The notes under the pieces: generated by a model
Database searches by the model: none
Told to the model about the DNA's origin: nothing
The model's input: the letters and a program-made list of their open reading frames with translations, nothing else
DNA from: Arctopsyche grandis
Lineage: Eukaryota; Arthropoda; Insecta; Trichoptera; Hydropsychidae
Reading direction: 5' to 3'
Assembly (NCBI RefSeq): GCF_051622035.1
Contig: NC_135358.1
Location: forward strand, 8,101,001 to 8,165,000
DNA: 64,000 nt
Part shown: positions 15,879-28,439 of the stretch, in pieces
Numbering within the stretch: the stretch's first letter is position 1
Layout of the letters: the number at the start of each line of letters is the position of its first letter
Position numbers and translations under genes: made by a program

Positions 15879-16650
15879 CTTGGCGGCTTTGTATCACTGA
15901 AAACACAACGCACAAACGAATCAGCATAAAGAGTACATATATTCACAGCACGAGTTGAGGTTATGTGTCGAGGCTTAGAATTTCCGAAAGGGATACAACA
16001 AGTGAGCGATGCAGATTCGTCATGAGCTTTATATGGGCGTGCAATTGAAGCGATTCGTGAAGCACGATAGGGTGGGGGAGTAGAGGGTTCTCGGAATCGC
16101 GTATAAATTAAAAAGAAGAATGAGTCAGTTGCGAGTGTATATGGGGAATGGTATAATGGGGATGCAACACACGACGGCTATTGAGTGGTTTTGATGAGGG
16201 GTTGGTTCGGCGATTGGTTTAGAAATCGGAGGGACGGTGGGGTGGGGAGGGGGGGGGGGGGTAAGGTTTGGAGTTGAGTGAAGGTTTCGAGGCAGTGAGG
16301 GGGCGGCGGTGGCCGAGGGGTGAGGGGCGTCGCTGGCGGGAGAGGGGGCGGCGGGAGGGGTGCGGGGTGGGTACGTGGGGCGGAGGGGGCGGGGGGGGCG
16401 CGCGAGGGGGAGGCGAGGGAGCACCTTTCGAGCGCGAGCGGCGAGAAGAAGCTCCGTTGAGTCCGGTTGTTTGCGGTTGGGCGGCTCGCCCGCCATCGCC
16501 GCCGTCACGAACCGCCGCGCGACCGCGAACGCCTACTCGAGGCCCTGTTCGAGAATCCCGAACGCTGCCCGTTATCCCTAAAACCACTTTTCGCTCCCAA
16601 TGTCGATGTCAATTCATCTTAACATTCACACAGTAATACATTTGTAGGAA
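15879..16650 (-). promoter_or_regulatory. GC-rich 5' region and promoter of Mad
   Basis: The sequence upstream of the Mad start codon contains runs of G and CpG-rich sequence between about 16190 and 16580, strikingly different from the AT-rich surroundings. ORFs on both strands here are low-complexity Pro/Arg/Gly products of base composition. A promoter with 5' UTR is the simplest reading. Confidence 0.5.
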
Positions 16651-17486
16651 TATAGCACAACGGGTCTACCTCACGGGACCGAAAGTGAAAAGGTCGGAAA
16701 GAAAAAGCAAATGTCGGAAGGCAAAGATTCTGTTCAGACTATGTCTGATGATCGGCTTTCGTGGCCTTACGACCCACGATTTGGCCGATATATTTTTGTG
16801 CTGGCTACCCTAAGACTGGCCGCGCACTAGGCAGCCAGGCTGCCGCAGCCAAAATATTGAGCAGCCAGTTTCGGCAGCCAGAGTCGACGGCCAGTAGTCA
16901 CCTTTCCGTCAAGCGTAGAAGAAATAATTCTTTACCTCTTGTTTCGTAAGAAACGCAAAGCAAAGAGATTGCACGGCAGCCAGCTGGCTGCACGCAGCCA
17001 GAGCCTGCAAGCTAGAATGTATGTGGCTAGTATGTGGCTGCCTTCAGTCTCCGCGCACTTGACGTAGCAGCCAGAACGCTGTTTGTTTGAATGAATGAAT
17101 CCAAAATATTCTCTTTGCTTTGCGTTTCTTACGAAACAAGAGGTAAAGAATTATTTCTTCTACGCTTGACGGAAAGGTGACTACTGGCCGTCGACTCTGG
17201 CTGCCGAAACTGGCTGCTCAATATTTTGGCTGCGGCAGCCTGGCTGCCGCAGCCAATCTAACATACGGTGGCTCATTGGAGCCCGCGCACTAGGCAGCCA
17301 AGAATTCCTGGCTGCGGCAGCCAATAGATCGCGTACGATTGCACGGCAGCCAGCTGGCTGCACGCAGCCAGAGCCTGCAAGGTAGAACTGACATGCTAGT
17401 ATGTGGCTGCCTTCAGTCTCCGCGCACTTGTCGTAGCAGCCAGAAGTATTTTACGCTCCGAAACTAGTTTTAACTTCTTTTTGAAA

Positions 17487-17953
17487 ATGAGTTTCGATAC
17501 AGAGAAACTAATTCGAGAAATCGAAAATCGTAAGGCAATATGGGATATGTCTTCAGAAGAATATAGTGATCGGGATGTGAAAATACGAAGATGGGAAGAA
17601 ATCACAAATACAATGTGTGAGGAAAGCTTAGCAGAAAATGAAAAGAATGAATTCTTCATTTATTTGCCAAAATGGAGATAATGGACGTCATACAAAGAGC
17701 ACAACCGCAACCTATGGAAACTCAGCATTCGCAATTTGGTCTGTTTCGCCAAGGCTATACTGATAATGAACCAGCAACATATAGCCGAAGATATACGACA
17801 CAATCGAATTATGGAGCAGAAACTTTAGTTAATGGGCAATATCGCAATCGTACTACGGCATATAATGAGCGGTTATCACCAACCGATACAAATGTATCAG
17901 ATACTCAGAATACTGAAATACTTGACTTGTTTCGGGAATCAGAATCATTCTAA
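17487..17953 (+). pseudogene. Harbinger-encoded MADF/BESS protein, broken
   Basis: It starts MSFDTEKLIREIENRKAIWD, followed by KIRRWEEI, a typical MADF N-terminus. The frame ends at 17680 (LPKWR). A second frame overlapping it continues KMEIMDVIQRAQ to 17953, which resembles the C-terminal BESS helix region of such proteins. The middle of the MADF domain is missing, so an internal deletion joined the two parts out of frame. It belongs to the transposon and is not a host gene. Confidence 0.7.
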
Positions 17954-18021
17954 AAAATGTAAAAAATAAAAGAATAAATGCTTCTAAAAATAAACAAAAT
18001 ATATTTGATTTATGTACTCAC

Positions 18022-18235
18022 CTCAAAGTAATTATCAATTTTTCTTCTGGAATTATACAAGCTCGCATACGAGTATTAGTATCCGTAATTGAATTTCTTA
18101 TTTTGTTCAAGAGGTTATCAAACGATTTCACTGACATTCTTGTAAAGTTAAAAAAACGTTACGAAGATCCATAAAATAATTATTAAATAAGCCTTTTGAG
18201 TGTCGTTCCAGAAGAAGAGGATGCATCCAAAATCT
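18022..18235 (-). pseudogene. Harbinger transposase N-terminal fragment
   Basis: The minus strand encodes RMSVKSFDNLLNKIRNSI, then MRACIIPEEKLIITLR, ending in a splice donor (GAG then GTGAGT) at 18022/18021. This matches the region before the DDE domain of PIF/Harbinger transposases. Upstream residues HPLLLERHSKGLFNNYF are in another frame. The catalytic DDE exon is absent. Confidence 0.75.
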
Positions 18236-18402
18236 TCTCTTTGCTTTGCGTTTCTTACGAAACAAGAGGTAAAGAATTATTTCTTCTACGTCCATATCGC
18301 TTGACGGAAGGGTGACTACCGGCCGTCGACTCTGGCTGCCGAAACTGGCTGCTCAATATTTTGGCTGCGGCAGCCTGGCTGCCTAGTGCGCGGCCAGCCT
18401 AA

Positions 18403-18931
18403 CGGCCACTGACAGTCGCACGCCAACGGCTTCGGCATAAACACGCAGTTAGCTCTCGCCACCGAAATCACCAGCTCGGCCACTGGTGATGGTCGACGAT
18501 ACTTGGAGACCAGCTCCAGTATCCGTCCGGTGTGCGCCGGAGGAAGCCTGGTCTGTCTTCGTCCAGAAGGCAGACAACTCAGCTACGCGTGGCTAACCAC
18601 AAAAAGCACGCGTGGTTTCTTTGTTGACTCCCCCCCCCCTCCCTCTTTCCCTGTTTGCTCTATGTACATTCAACGTGGAAATATAATCATTGTGATCAGA
18701 TTTACGCCCTGTTTTCATTGTTTTACAATTTCCCTCCCTTTTTCCACATCACGCATCCCATGCACACTACGAAGGAGAAAGGGACAGAGCAGAGACCAGA
18801 CCACCGACGACGAAGGAAGGCACCTTGAGGAAACCAGCCCCGCCCACGCTTACCACGAGCTATCTCACAAACCGACTTCCGGTGTCCCTCGAGTTGAGGA
18901 CACCTGGCGTCTATACAGATTCTAAGCCCGC
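18403..18931. other. Unassigned moderately GC-rich segment
   Basis: This stretch between two Harbinger insertions has higher GC than its surroundings and an ORF of 140 codons (18503-18925, plus) with no domain I recognise. It could be an older repeat into which both elements inserted. I do not call a gene. Confidence 0.3.
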
Positions 18932-18936
18932 TTTAA

Positions 18937-19745
18937 GGTCTGTTCATACCTAGTCAGCACGTACCGACTTCAGCTGGTATCCGGCCGTACGAAAAGTATT
19001 CTTTGGTACATTTTGTATGGGTATATTCATACCAACCGTCACTTTTCCGCCACGGCAGGCTTACAGCAGTACCCGACATTTCCTGTTCATACCTTAAAGC
19101 AACATCCGTCAACGTATCGTATCCGTTTTTTTGGCCATCGTGGAAATATACACGCGAATTACGTAACATGAGTCTGCCGCTTTGCTGTTTTGGACCAATT
19201 ATCGATAGTGACAGTTGACAGCTGTTCAATCTTTCGACATGGTTTTGGCGCAAATATTAAAAAAATATTTAAAAAATAAATAATTTTTTTACGGAAATAT
19301 TTAAAAAAATTTTGTCCATCATCCACAAGCTCCTTATACAGTGTCCAAAACTTTCCTTCGGTTTTTCTATTTTTTAACATGGGATGCACATCAAAACGCC
19401 TCCGTGCTTTTTTATTGCCTTCTTGAGCTTCTTCTTCTAACAACAGCGCGATTATACATAATTTTTCGATAAACGTCCAAACATTTTTGCTGACTTGTAT
19501 TCTGACGCGTAGCTACGAATGCATGTGTATGCATTCATATTGTAAGTACTCGACAATACGACGTAAGCAATATTGCGCCGTATCGTCATGGCCTCTAATG
19601 TATAAGTAAGCCGATTTTGCTTTGCACTCGACCAACTGGCTGTAAACGTGACGTGACCGCGACGTGTAGGTAGATATGAATAGAAATGTAATAAAATGAC
19701 ATATTTGAAACGGAGTCGTGCAGTGCTGTTAAGTATGAACAGACC
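18937..19745. mobile_element. Second PIF/Harbinger-type element, non-autonomous
   Basis: Inverted termini start GGTCTGTTCATAC at both ends and are flanked by TTTAA (18932-18936 and 19746-19750). The interior minus strand carries a transposase N-terminus (see 19270-19443). At 809 bp it lacks the catalytic domain. Confidence 0.75.
19270..19443 (-). pseudogene. Harbinger transposase N-terminal remnant
   Basis: The reading MLEEEAQEGNKKARRRF, then VHPMLKNRKTEGKFWTLY and KELVDDGQNFFKYF, is the hallmark N-terminal region (HP..RxxGEFxxLxxELxxDxxxFFxYFR) of PIF/Harbinger transposases. It then runs into unrelated AT-rich sequence. Confidence 0.75.
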
Positions 19746-19750
19746 TTTAA

Positions 19751-20309
19751 AGGTCAAGAAATTTGACCCTTAAAGCCCTCAAGATGAGGCCATCACCCCC
19801 CCAACGAATACAGTCTAAGAGACCCTTTCGTCGGAGAACGAGACGGTTGTTCATGAATATCGCACAAGAACAACTGCACATCACAGTTCTAATAAAAAAA
19901 CCACACTGTACATAACCAAGTACAAAATAAACAACAACGCATGAACACATTAAGCGCGCATGCGTTAGGAAATAATACCTGAAATGTGCCGTGCGAATGC
20001 ACGCACACCTCAAGTAAACATACATGTATGTATGTTTATACGTGCATAAACACGCCCACACACACACACACACGCAAACCACAAAAACATACACACACCT
20101 AAACAGCAAACGCACACTCACACACACACACATTCACAGAATAAAAAAATAATAAGAAGGCAAAATTCGAAAATCGAAAGATCTTAAGTCGAAAGATCAA
20201 AAAAAAAAAGGGTGCATGCTAAACGTTACTATGTATATATAATATATACAGTGGCGGCTCGTGAGAATTCACAGGGGGGGGGGGGGGGGCTGCAGCGATT
20301 AATCGGGCT
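19751..20309. other. Intergenic with CA-rich microsatellites
   Basis: Short CA/GT tracts lie at about 20058-20135, and a run of 17 G residues lies near 20274. A CAGTGGCGGCTCGTG sequence at about 20250 resembles a hAT-type terminus, but I found no partner. No gene is visible. Confidence 0.4.
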
Positions 20310-20735
20310 GTAGTAGCTCGTTGACCATACTGGCACAACTTGTGTTATTCCGAATCAAAACCAGTGATCTCATATATTTCACAACGATACACAAGTCTTA
20401 CGATGGCATCATCGTCGCTCCTGTACAAACATGCAGAACTCGAGGGCAACGTCTCCTTTGATTATTCCAGAAGAAAGATCGCTCATCGCTCGATCGTATA
20501 ACGAACGAAATCTAGCAGTGATGTCATCATGCAACTACGACACTTGACCTGAAGACAAAGACATCTGCACACGGCACGCTTCAAGCCATAATGTATATAA
20601 ACAAACGCACCAGCTCCAGACGCCAGAGTGAACCTCTGGAGTAAAGCCATCTCACTTCTCCGAAGCTCAACTTCTTCGTATATACAATTACCATTGTAAC
20701 AACTGAACATAAATAAACGATCCTCTTACAAACAC
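20310..20735 (+). mobile_element. Possible solo LTR-like fragment
   Basis: The stretch starts TGTAGTAGCTC and ends TCTTACA, with a TATATAAA box near 20590 and an AATAAA near 20712, the order seen in insect Ty3/gypsy LTRs. No matching flanking duplication and no internal region is present, so the call is weak. Confidence 0.25.
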
Positions 20736-20749
20736 AGTGTTTCCGTAAA

Positions 20750-20908
20750 AAATGGATCGGCAGGATAAAGTTGTCTTGGCTTCGAAACACGCGCATGCGG
20801 ACCGATATGAGCGCCGAAGACCTGTTCCGAGCCACTGAAGACCGATGTGGATATCTTCAAATAATCGACCAGGTGGTCGCCAACGTCCGGATGTGGACAG
20901 AGCATTGA
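20750..20908 (+). mobile_element. LINE ORF2 C-terminal fragment
   Basis: The frame reads GRIKLSWLRNTRMRTDMSAE, then DLFRATEDRCGYLQ and VVANVRMWTEH before a stop. This resembles the extreme C-terminus of non-LTR retrotransposon ORF2 (SWLRNIR.WTG, then ATEDR). Upstream reverse transcriptase is missing. Confidence 0.6.
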
Positions 20909-21704
20909 GAAAAAGAAGAAAATTTTCGGTTTTTATGGAATTTCCTGGTTTTACGGAAGATGAAACCCTTTGACATGTGATACAGAGCTAGAAAGGATAA
21001 GAATTCTAAATATATATTTTTTTAATAATCGAAATCAACCGTACCGCGGTTCTTCAACAAGATGGCTGATCTCTGGGCGCGTTCACGATGGGAAAGGCTC
21101 GGGAGAGATAGAGAGGGGGGCACGCCTGTGCCCTTTGACGGTCGAAGAGCGAAAATATAGGAGAGTCAGCGGCTCTCGTCTCCTTTTTCCCGCGGCAGGA
21201 GTGTTGCCATTCTAAATATTGACACCGCTACCAACCAACGGGAGGACGTCGCGTTACAATATTAGAATCACGATCTGTATTGATATTGTAATATCCCTTA
21301 TTGTTGGTGTTCCCTTTTCTGTCTAGTTTTTATAAATTATTTACATTAAGTATGTTTAATACTAATTAGCGGTTTTTGACTTCAAATTATGGGCGTACTG
21401 TAACTTTTGAAATAAACGAAAATTTTGAAACGGTTTATTTATTTTAGCTAAATTTATATAAATACATTTAAAAAATACTTGGGAAAGGCGGTGTAGTCGA
21501 TGGACCCAAAGGGATTGGTAATATTATCGGGGTAGGGCGAGTGAGACGACATTGTTGGTAATGCATAACTATTTATTTTGACAGCCGGGAAGCAAGGGAT
21601 TGTTAATATCCTGTTTTAAGTTTCTAACATTTATATATTGCGGAAAATAAGACATGTCTGGAAGGGGTTGGTGATTATTCCGCACAAAACGATCTCGCGC
21701 ACGT
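20909..21704. other. Intergenic, no gene seen
   Basis: Nothing convincing is visible. An 81-codon ORF at 20970-21215 has no recognisable content. Confidence 0.4.
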
Positions 21705-21847
21705 CACTAAAATATCGATCACAAAACATCTGGCACCCGAAAATTCCATCCATCGAGATTTACTCACGTGAAATATCATACTAACGAGAACTCGAGTACC
21801 AGATAATACGTATTCGTGATTTTCGTGGCGAAATAATCCATTTACCG
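21705..21847 (+). mobile_element. Short MITE, family M, copy 3
   Basis: It begins CACTAAAATATCGATCAC, passes through CATCTGGCACCCGAAAA and ACGAGAACTCGAGTACCAG, and ends AATCCATTTACCG. This is the same order as the copies at 8376, 35877 and 47344. Confidence 0.65.
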
Positions 21848-21983
21848 TCTTGAAGAATAGTCTCGAAGGGATCTTGTCCAGATATGAACCCATAGTCCCA
21901 GTTCGTTCCTAGTCTTTTTTTTTTTTTTTTTGAACTTATGTATGTACATACATATACTCTACGACAGTGATCATTAATCAGTC

Positions 21984-23152
<1,169 letters not shown>

Positions 23153-26115
23153 CTAATGAATAGCAATCAGTCCTGCTTCGAGCAGTTTTTGTATTTTTGA
23201 TGCAATGTCGGGGTTTTGGAGATGGTCACGTAACGCGTTGGGGTCTTGCTGCATTTGGTCTAGAATAATTCTCATCGCAGGATCACGGAGGATCGCCTGT
23301 ACTTCTGGATCGGACATGGCCCTCTTAGAGACTTCCTCTGGATTAGTGTTAATTTGCATGGTACACGAACGATATCCCTCTAGAGCTTCGGCATTAGTTG
23401 GATCTAAAGATAGCGCGTGCTGATAGGCAGATGTAGCCTTTGAATGTTGTTGCATACCCTGTAAAATTATCTCATTGAATGCGAATGTTTTATTATTTAA
23501 TTTTATAAAAAAATATTCACCCAAATTTATTTACCTGCAATATCTTTCCTTTTCTGATCCATCCTTTGATAAATTTGCTATCAAGCTCGCAACATTTTTC
23601 ACAATCTTTTAAACCAAGATCAAACGCAGCTAGTTTAGTGTAACAAGCCGCTCTATTGCTATATAATTTTGCATCATCAGGATTTCTTTTTACAGCTTCA
23701 GAATAGTGTTTTACAGCCGAGCCATAATCACCTTTAAGAATTAAGATTTTACATTAACAATAAAACAAAAAAAATATTTAAGTCATTGTTACAGATAAAT
23801 CAAAGGCTAACCATCTTTGAAAAATTGATTTCCCAGTTCCTTCTCTAGTGCTGCTTTTTCTGGATCAATATAAGCCCTACGCTCTTCCTCTCTAATTTTC
23901 TTTTCAATATCACTAAGCAACGTTTTAATTTCCGGTGTTCTATGTTCTGACATAGACTTTTCATAATACGTTCTCGCTAACTTCCATTCTTCTTTTTTTT
24001 TATATGCATTACCTATAAAAGCAATTTAAAAATTTTAACCTCTTAATCTAATTTTCATATATTATATGTAAATTAAATCAATACGAAATTACATAAAATT
24101 TTTAATTTGAATTACAAAAAGCTTACCTATACGTGTGAAAGCCTTAGCGATTAGTTTAAAATCGGCTCTGTTTTCGCGACCGATTTCAATACCCTTTTCA
24201 CACTGTTCAATACATTTTTCAAATTCTTTTTGTTCGAAATACACAGCAGCAATATTGTTATGATAAGTTATATCAGTAGGATCCAAAGCGACGGCATTGT
24301 TATAATGCTCATGAGCCTTATCGAAAACTTTCTTTTTGTAAGCTTCATTGCCAAGTTCTTTTTGAGCTCTAGCATCTCTTATGTTCTGAGGAATGTCTTC
24401 CTCGGGTTCAGGAGGCGGTGGTCTTGAATATGAGGCCGATGGCGAAGCCTTTTTGAAATCAGTTGGAGGGTCCGTGTCCATCATTTCACCAAGATTGAGA
24501 CCACTGATGACATTGAGCGTAGTCAATATTCGCTCATCGTTCAAATGACTCAACAATAAATTGGGATTTGTATACAATTTCTAAAAAAAAAATAAACACA
24601 TCGAGACCGATAAATAAGCAAGACTTCAAGATTCACAGTACGTAAGGAGAAAACAACATATACACTCACCATTACAAGTTCAAGATATGACGGATCTTCC
24701 AGCCAGGCTTTGGTCTTGGGATTATTTCTTAGTTTATCTAGTATCTCAGGTTTTAACGGCATTCCACTTTTGCCAGCGCGAGCTTGTTTCATAGCTTCGG
24801 CTAAGCCATGAAGACACTGAGTGTTAGTGGGTTCGAGTACTATACCTTTCTTGTAAGCTGCTACCGCTTCTTCGTGTCTTCCGAGGAAAGAGAGTGTGGT
24901 GCCCTGACGACAATAACCCTTAACCCACGTTGGATTCAATTCGATGGTCTTATTAGCGTCTTCAAGAGAGGCTTCATAATCTCCCTTTGTCGCGTTAGCA
25001 GCCGATCTGTTGCTATACAATACATGATTTGTCGGATCTACTTCAATGGCCTGAGTGTAAAAATCGATGGCCTCATCATAGTCGCCATTGGAAAGAGCAG
25101 CGTTGCCCTTTTCTTTTAAAGCTGATACCTGCAGATAAGATTAAATTTCAAAACAATGAAGACAGGTTTTTGATATATACACATATGTATCCAATATCAA
25201 AGATAATAAATGAAAAGATTAACATTCGAAACCTTAGAAGATTGTTATATATTTGACTTGATTCTCGACTTCTAGTGAAATTATTCCAAGATCGGTAATT
25301 AAAAAACACAATTTGGATTCTGGAAGCTCTTAGAAACCGACTCAATGATAAAACAGTACATGTACGGTGGAATGATGATTCTACAGAATCATTTAATGTA
25401 CGCAAATCTAGTTTCTATCAGAGGTGTAACCGTTTTATCAGTATGAATATATGGTAAATTAGAATAATCGTCGAAAATTAAGTCGAGCCAAATAGTCTAT
25501 AGACATTTTTACATATACATATATCAATGGGCATGTTAGTCCAAAGTTCATATTAAAATTGTCGGCTAAAGTAGCGTATAGTTTCCGCCTCTGGTTTCAA
25601 TGCCAAAATTTAAACGTTTTGAGTATTTTAGGACAAATAATCAACCTTCAGTAAAACAAAAAAAAGCACACTATGAAAATATTGCAAAAGTGGGGCTAGC
25701 TTTTGGACATTCAATAAGTGCGATTATAATATAAAATCATACAAAAATTACAAATCGAATCACAAAAACGAATAGATGTTTTTTTCCAATACTAAATAGA
25801 AGATTATAAAGTTGATAGACGAATGAAACGAATACAGCACACGAGACATATCTCGATTAAACAAACATGGAGGATGTTAACCCTAAACTGAGATGAATAA
25901 ATATATGATGTAAAATACTAAGAATATGCAATGTGCACTAGGCAATTGCGAAGAATGATCAGAGGCCAGAACGATTGAGAAATAATGAAAGGAACGCGTG
26001 TTGATAGAAGTCGAAGTCGCAGTTGAAGTCGCAGTTGCAGCTGCAGAGACGCGTGCGAGTGTACATTGTAGTACGTTATGATGGCGATGGCCGATGAATG
26101 GCTCACCTGCTCCAT
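23153..26115 (-). CDS. Hop: Hsp70/Hsp90 organising protein (STIP1/Sti1)
   Basis: This is the cytosolic co-chaperone that holds Hsp70 and Hsp90 together for client transfer. Six coding exons join in frame: 26115-26107 (only MEQ), 25128-24670, 24580-24127, 24012-23812, 23731-23535 and 23458-23153, giving 541 aa (human 543). Order: TPR1 ([27 protein letters not shown]), DP1 with DPSYLELV, a linker with EPEEDIP, TPR2A ([28 protein letters not shown]), TPR2B ([31 protein letters not shown]) and DP2 ([20 protein letters not shown]), ending GLIAIH. Carboxylate-clamp type residues look conserved. Heat-shock elements lie just upstream. The first intron is about 980 bp. Confidence 0.97.
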
Positions 26116-26312
26116 GTCGGCGGGGCGAATGCTGGAGTCGCGAGGATTCGAAGAGCTGATCGATGTGTCCGTGACGAGTGGCCAGTTATCACCAGCACCA
26201 ACACACCAGCACTAGCACCAACACCAACTGCAATGACAAACAAACGCGTCGAAAGCCGGCACGCGACTGTGAACAGTGAGCGACTCGCCCGTCCACCACT
26301 CCGTACGCCCGT

Positions 26313-26325
26313 TTCCAGAAACTTC
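26313..26325. promoter_or_regulatory. Heat-shock element, three pentamers, upstream of Hop
   Basis: The sequence TTCcaGAAacTTC gives three perfectly alternating HSF half sites. It lies about 200 bp upstream of the Hop start codon. Hop/STI1 genes are heat-shock induced in other eukaryotes, so HSF control is expected. Confidence 0.75.
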
Positions 26326-26389
26326 GTCTGATTACGTCCAAATGCATATCATCCTCGCCCATCGCCTTGGCCATAAATGTACTTATTTT

Positions 26390-26397
26390 TTCTAGAA
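26390..26397. promoter_or_regulatory. Second HSF half-site pair (TTCTAGAA)
   Basis: Two inverted HSF pentamers form TTCTAGAA, followed at slightly wrong spacing by further TTC and GAA units. It is about 275 bp upstream of the Hop ATG and weaker than the three-unit site. Confidence 0.45.
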
Positions 26398-26561
26398 TCG
26401 TTCAGAACATTTTTAATAAATCGCATTGTTTACATTTCCAATATTTAAATTCAATGCGAGAGAAACGATATAGTTCGGGCCACTTTATACATGCATTCGT
26501 AATTTCACTCATTTCTATAGCTTTTGTTGGTATATAACACAACTTGTAGAGTTCGTTCAGC

Positions 26562-27404
26562 GAGTGGAGAAAATTGAGACAGTGTGCGTGCTCGTGTGTA
26601 CTGATGTCGTTAGTATTGCTCTGGCTGTTGAGGTGAATCCACACCTTTTTAGCTGGGGGCGAAGCCCCCAGGGCGACGGAAGCGCTAGGGGCAGTGCCGG
26701 TTTTAGGGGGGGCTGGGTCGGGCGGCGCCCAAGGGCGTCAAATAAATCAGGGCGCCGCTCGATGCACCAAAGACGCTTTAAAATTTAAATCTAGAGCGCC
26801 AAAAGCCATACAAAATTTTAGATTAGAACGCCAAAGGCGAAATTTTTTTCTAAGGATGTTAAGAAAAAATTGCCCGAGGGCGCCATTCGGTGTGAAGCCA
26901 ACACTGGCTAGGGGCAAAGCCTCCGACGGCGCTGGAGGCGAAGCCCCCAGAGCGTCGGAGGCGCTGAGGGCGTCGGGGGCGCTTTGGGCCAATCCCCAAG
27001 ACGTCGGAGGAGCTGGTGACGTCGGTGATGCACAAAATGTATCATTTCATAATTCGTAATTTCTAATTCGTGCATCAATTTATTTCCGAAGGCAGCCGTT
27101 TCGATTTCGATTCTGGATTCTAGAGGTGCACACACACACACACATTCATTCATCATTTCAAACGGGTTGGATTGCTAAGTGTATAATGTGCCACTTTTTA
27201 TTCCGATTAATATTACGTGCGCGTGCGCCTATAAATTACCTTACATTATACTTAAGATATAACTTTATTTTTATTCGTGTTTCAATTCCTTTTCAAAACC
27301 ACCGGTTGAAATCAACGGGCACAACACTAGTTAATATATATTTGCGTAACGCATACCTTGCAGTCAACCGGTAGTTACCAACACTGTCTCAATTTTCTCC
27401 ACTC
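26562..27404. mobile_element. Terminal-inverted-repeat element with GC-rich core, superfamily unknown
   Basis: A perfect 24-bp inverted repeat at 26562-26585 and 27381-27404 (GAGTGGAGAAAATTGAGACA and on) brackets 843 bp. A less perfect match (GTAGAGTT) extends outside. The core at 26645-27020 is GC-rich with repeated hairpins of the form GGGGGC GAA GCCCCC. No clear target duplication was found. The ORF at 26694-27059 looks like a by-product of the GC-rich repeats. Confidence 0.5.
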
Positions 27405-27477
27405 TAACTCTACTATCATGAATCGAGTTCGATAATCTCACCTATTTCCTCATCGAACTCAAGCTTTACAATTACAC

Positions 27478-28439
27478 TGTAGGAATCTCGTCGTCGTCAT
27501 CGTCATCGAAACCTTCGAGAATATTCCGCAACAACAAAATACATCGAGCGGAACAGCATCAAGCATTCCAGAAAATACTACGCCTCGACAAAAGTGCATT
27601 CCTCTTGTACGCATCAACAAACTAAATGCTCGTACGACCACTTCCATCAAGCATTCCAGAAAATTCGACGCCTCGACGAAAACAAAATTCCTCTCGTACG
27701 CGTCAATAACCACTTCCACCAAGCATTCCAAAAACACTATAAAAGGAGGTACAACCCAAACCACGCCAGTCGACCCAGAGCAGCAACAGTCGACCCACAA
27801 CAGCAAGCGTCGACACACAGCACCAGACCAGTCGACCCACAACAGCAAGCGTCGACACACAGCACCAGACCAGTCGACCCACAGCAGCAAGCGTCGACAC
27901 ACAGCACCAGACCAGTCGACCCACAGCAGCAAGCGTCGACACACAGCAACAGACCAGTCGACCCACAGCAGCAAGCGTCGACACACAGCAGCAGACCAGT
28001 CAACATACAGCTCCTGACCAGCCACCACTACACTACGCGGACTTGGAAGATCAACCAGCCGGACGAGCCAGCAACACACTGCCGTATCCAGAGACCTTCC
28101 GTACATAGCTGAATGCTGAGCCAGCGACACTCTACCATATCCAGAGACCGCTGAACGACATACTTTTGCCCACAAATACCATACCTTTGTACAACCATAG
28201 GCAAACAATAAAACTTTATAAAACTAGCACAACAGTGTTTCGTTAGGCCGGGATACGGTCAACACACATGTAACCCGCCTACATTGGTACTAATCCGACG
28301 TGATCTACGCAACCTTCTGATCATCCAACAGCGCTGTCAACACATCGCTACCCCGCCTACATTGGTGACCCCATCTTTGAACCACACAACAGTGTTTCGT
28401 TAGGCCGGGATACGGTCAACACATCGTACCCCGCCTACA
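27478..28439 (+). repeat. Left LTR with internal 42-bp tandem repeats
   Basis: It runs TGTAGGAATC to CGCCTACA. About five to six 42-bp units (CAGTCGACCCACAACAGCAA and on) lie at 27768-28012. Because the period is a multiple of three, long artefactual ORFs appear on both strands. TATAAAAGG is near 27739 and AATAAA near 28208. The last 180 bp contain repeated CCCGCCTACATTGGT segments. Confidence 0.85.

Larger units (their letters stand above)
16814..18399. mobile_element. PIF/Harbinger DNA transposon, internally deleted and rearranged
   Basis: Long inverted termini of about 160 bp (left 16814-16975, right about 18235-18399) begin GRCTGGCCGCGCACTAGGC and are flanked by TAA on both sides (16811-16813 and 18400-18402), the target duplication typical of this superfamily. 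Inside are remnants of both Harbinger genes: a MADF-type DNA-binding protein (plus) and the N-terminal part of the transposase (minus). A second inverted copy of the right terminus (about 17100-17262) and a second subterminal block (about 17282-17450) lie inside, so the copy is chimeric. The palindromic GGCAGCC/GGCTGCC motif recurs many times. Confidence 0.85.

Noticed and set aside
16125-16636. Pro/Arg/Gly-rich ORFs of about 120 codons upstream of Mad
   Set aside because: They occur on both strands in several frames of a G-rich region, a base-composition effect.
20245-20290. hAT terminus CAGTGGCGGCTCGTG
   Set aside because: I found no inverted partner or 8-bp duplication in the following kilobases. 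The G run after it may be an assembly-sensitive tract.
27459-28208. Cys/Val/Trp-rich minus-strand ORF of 249 codons and its 288-codon counterpart at 30364-31230
   Set aside because: They lie antisense in the LTRs. The 42-bp repeat period is a multiple of three, which keeps frames open without selection. The two copies are simply the two LTRs.
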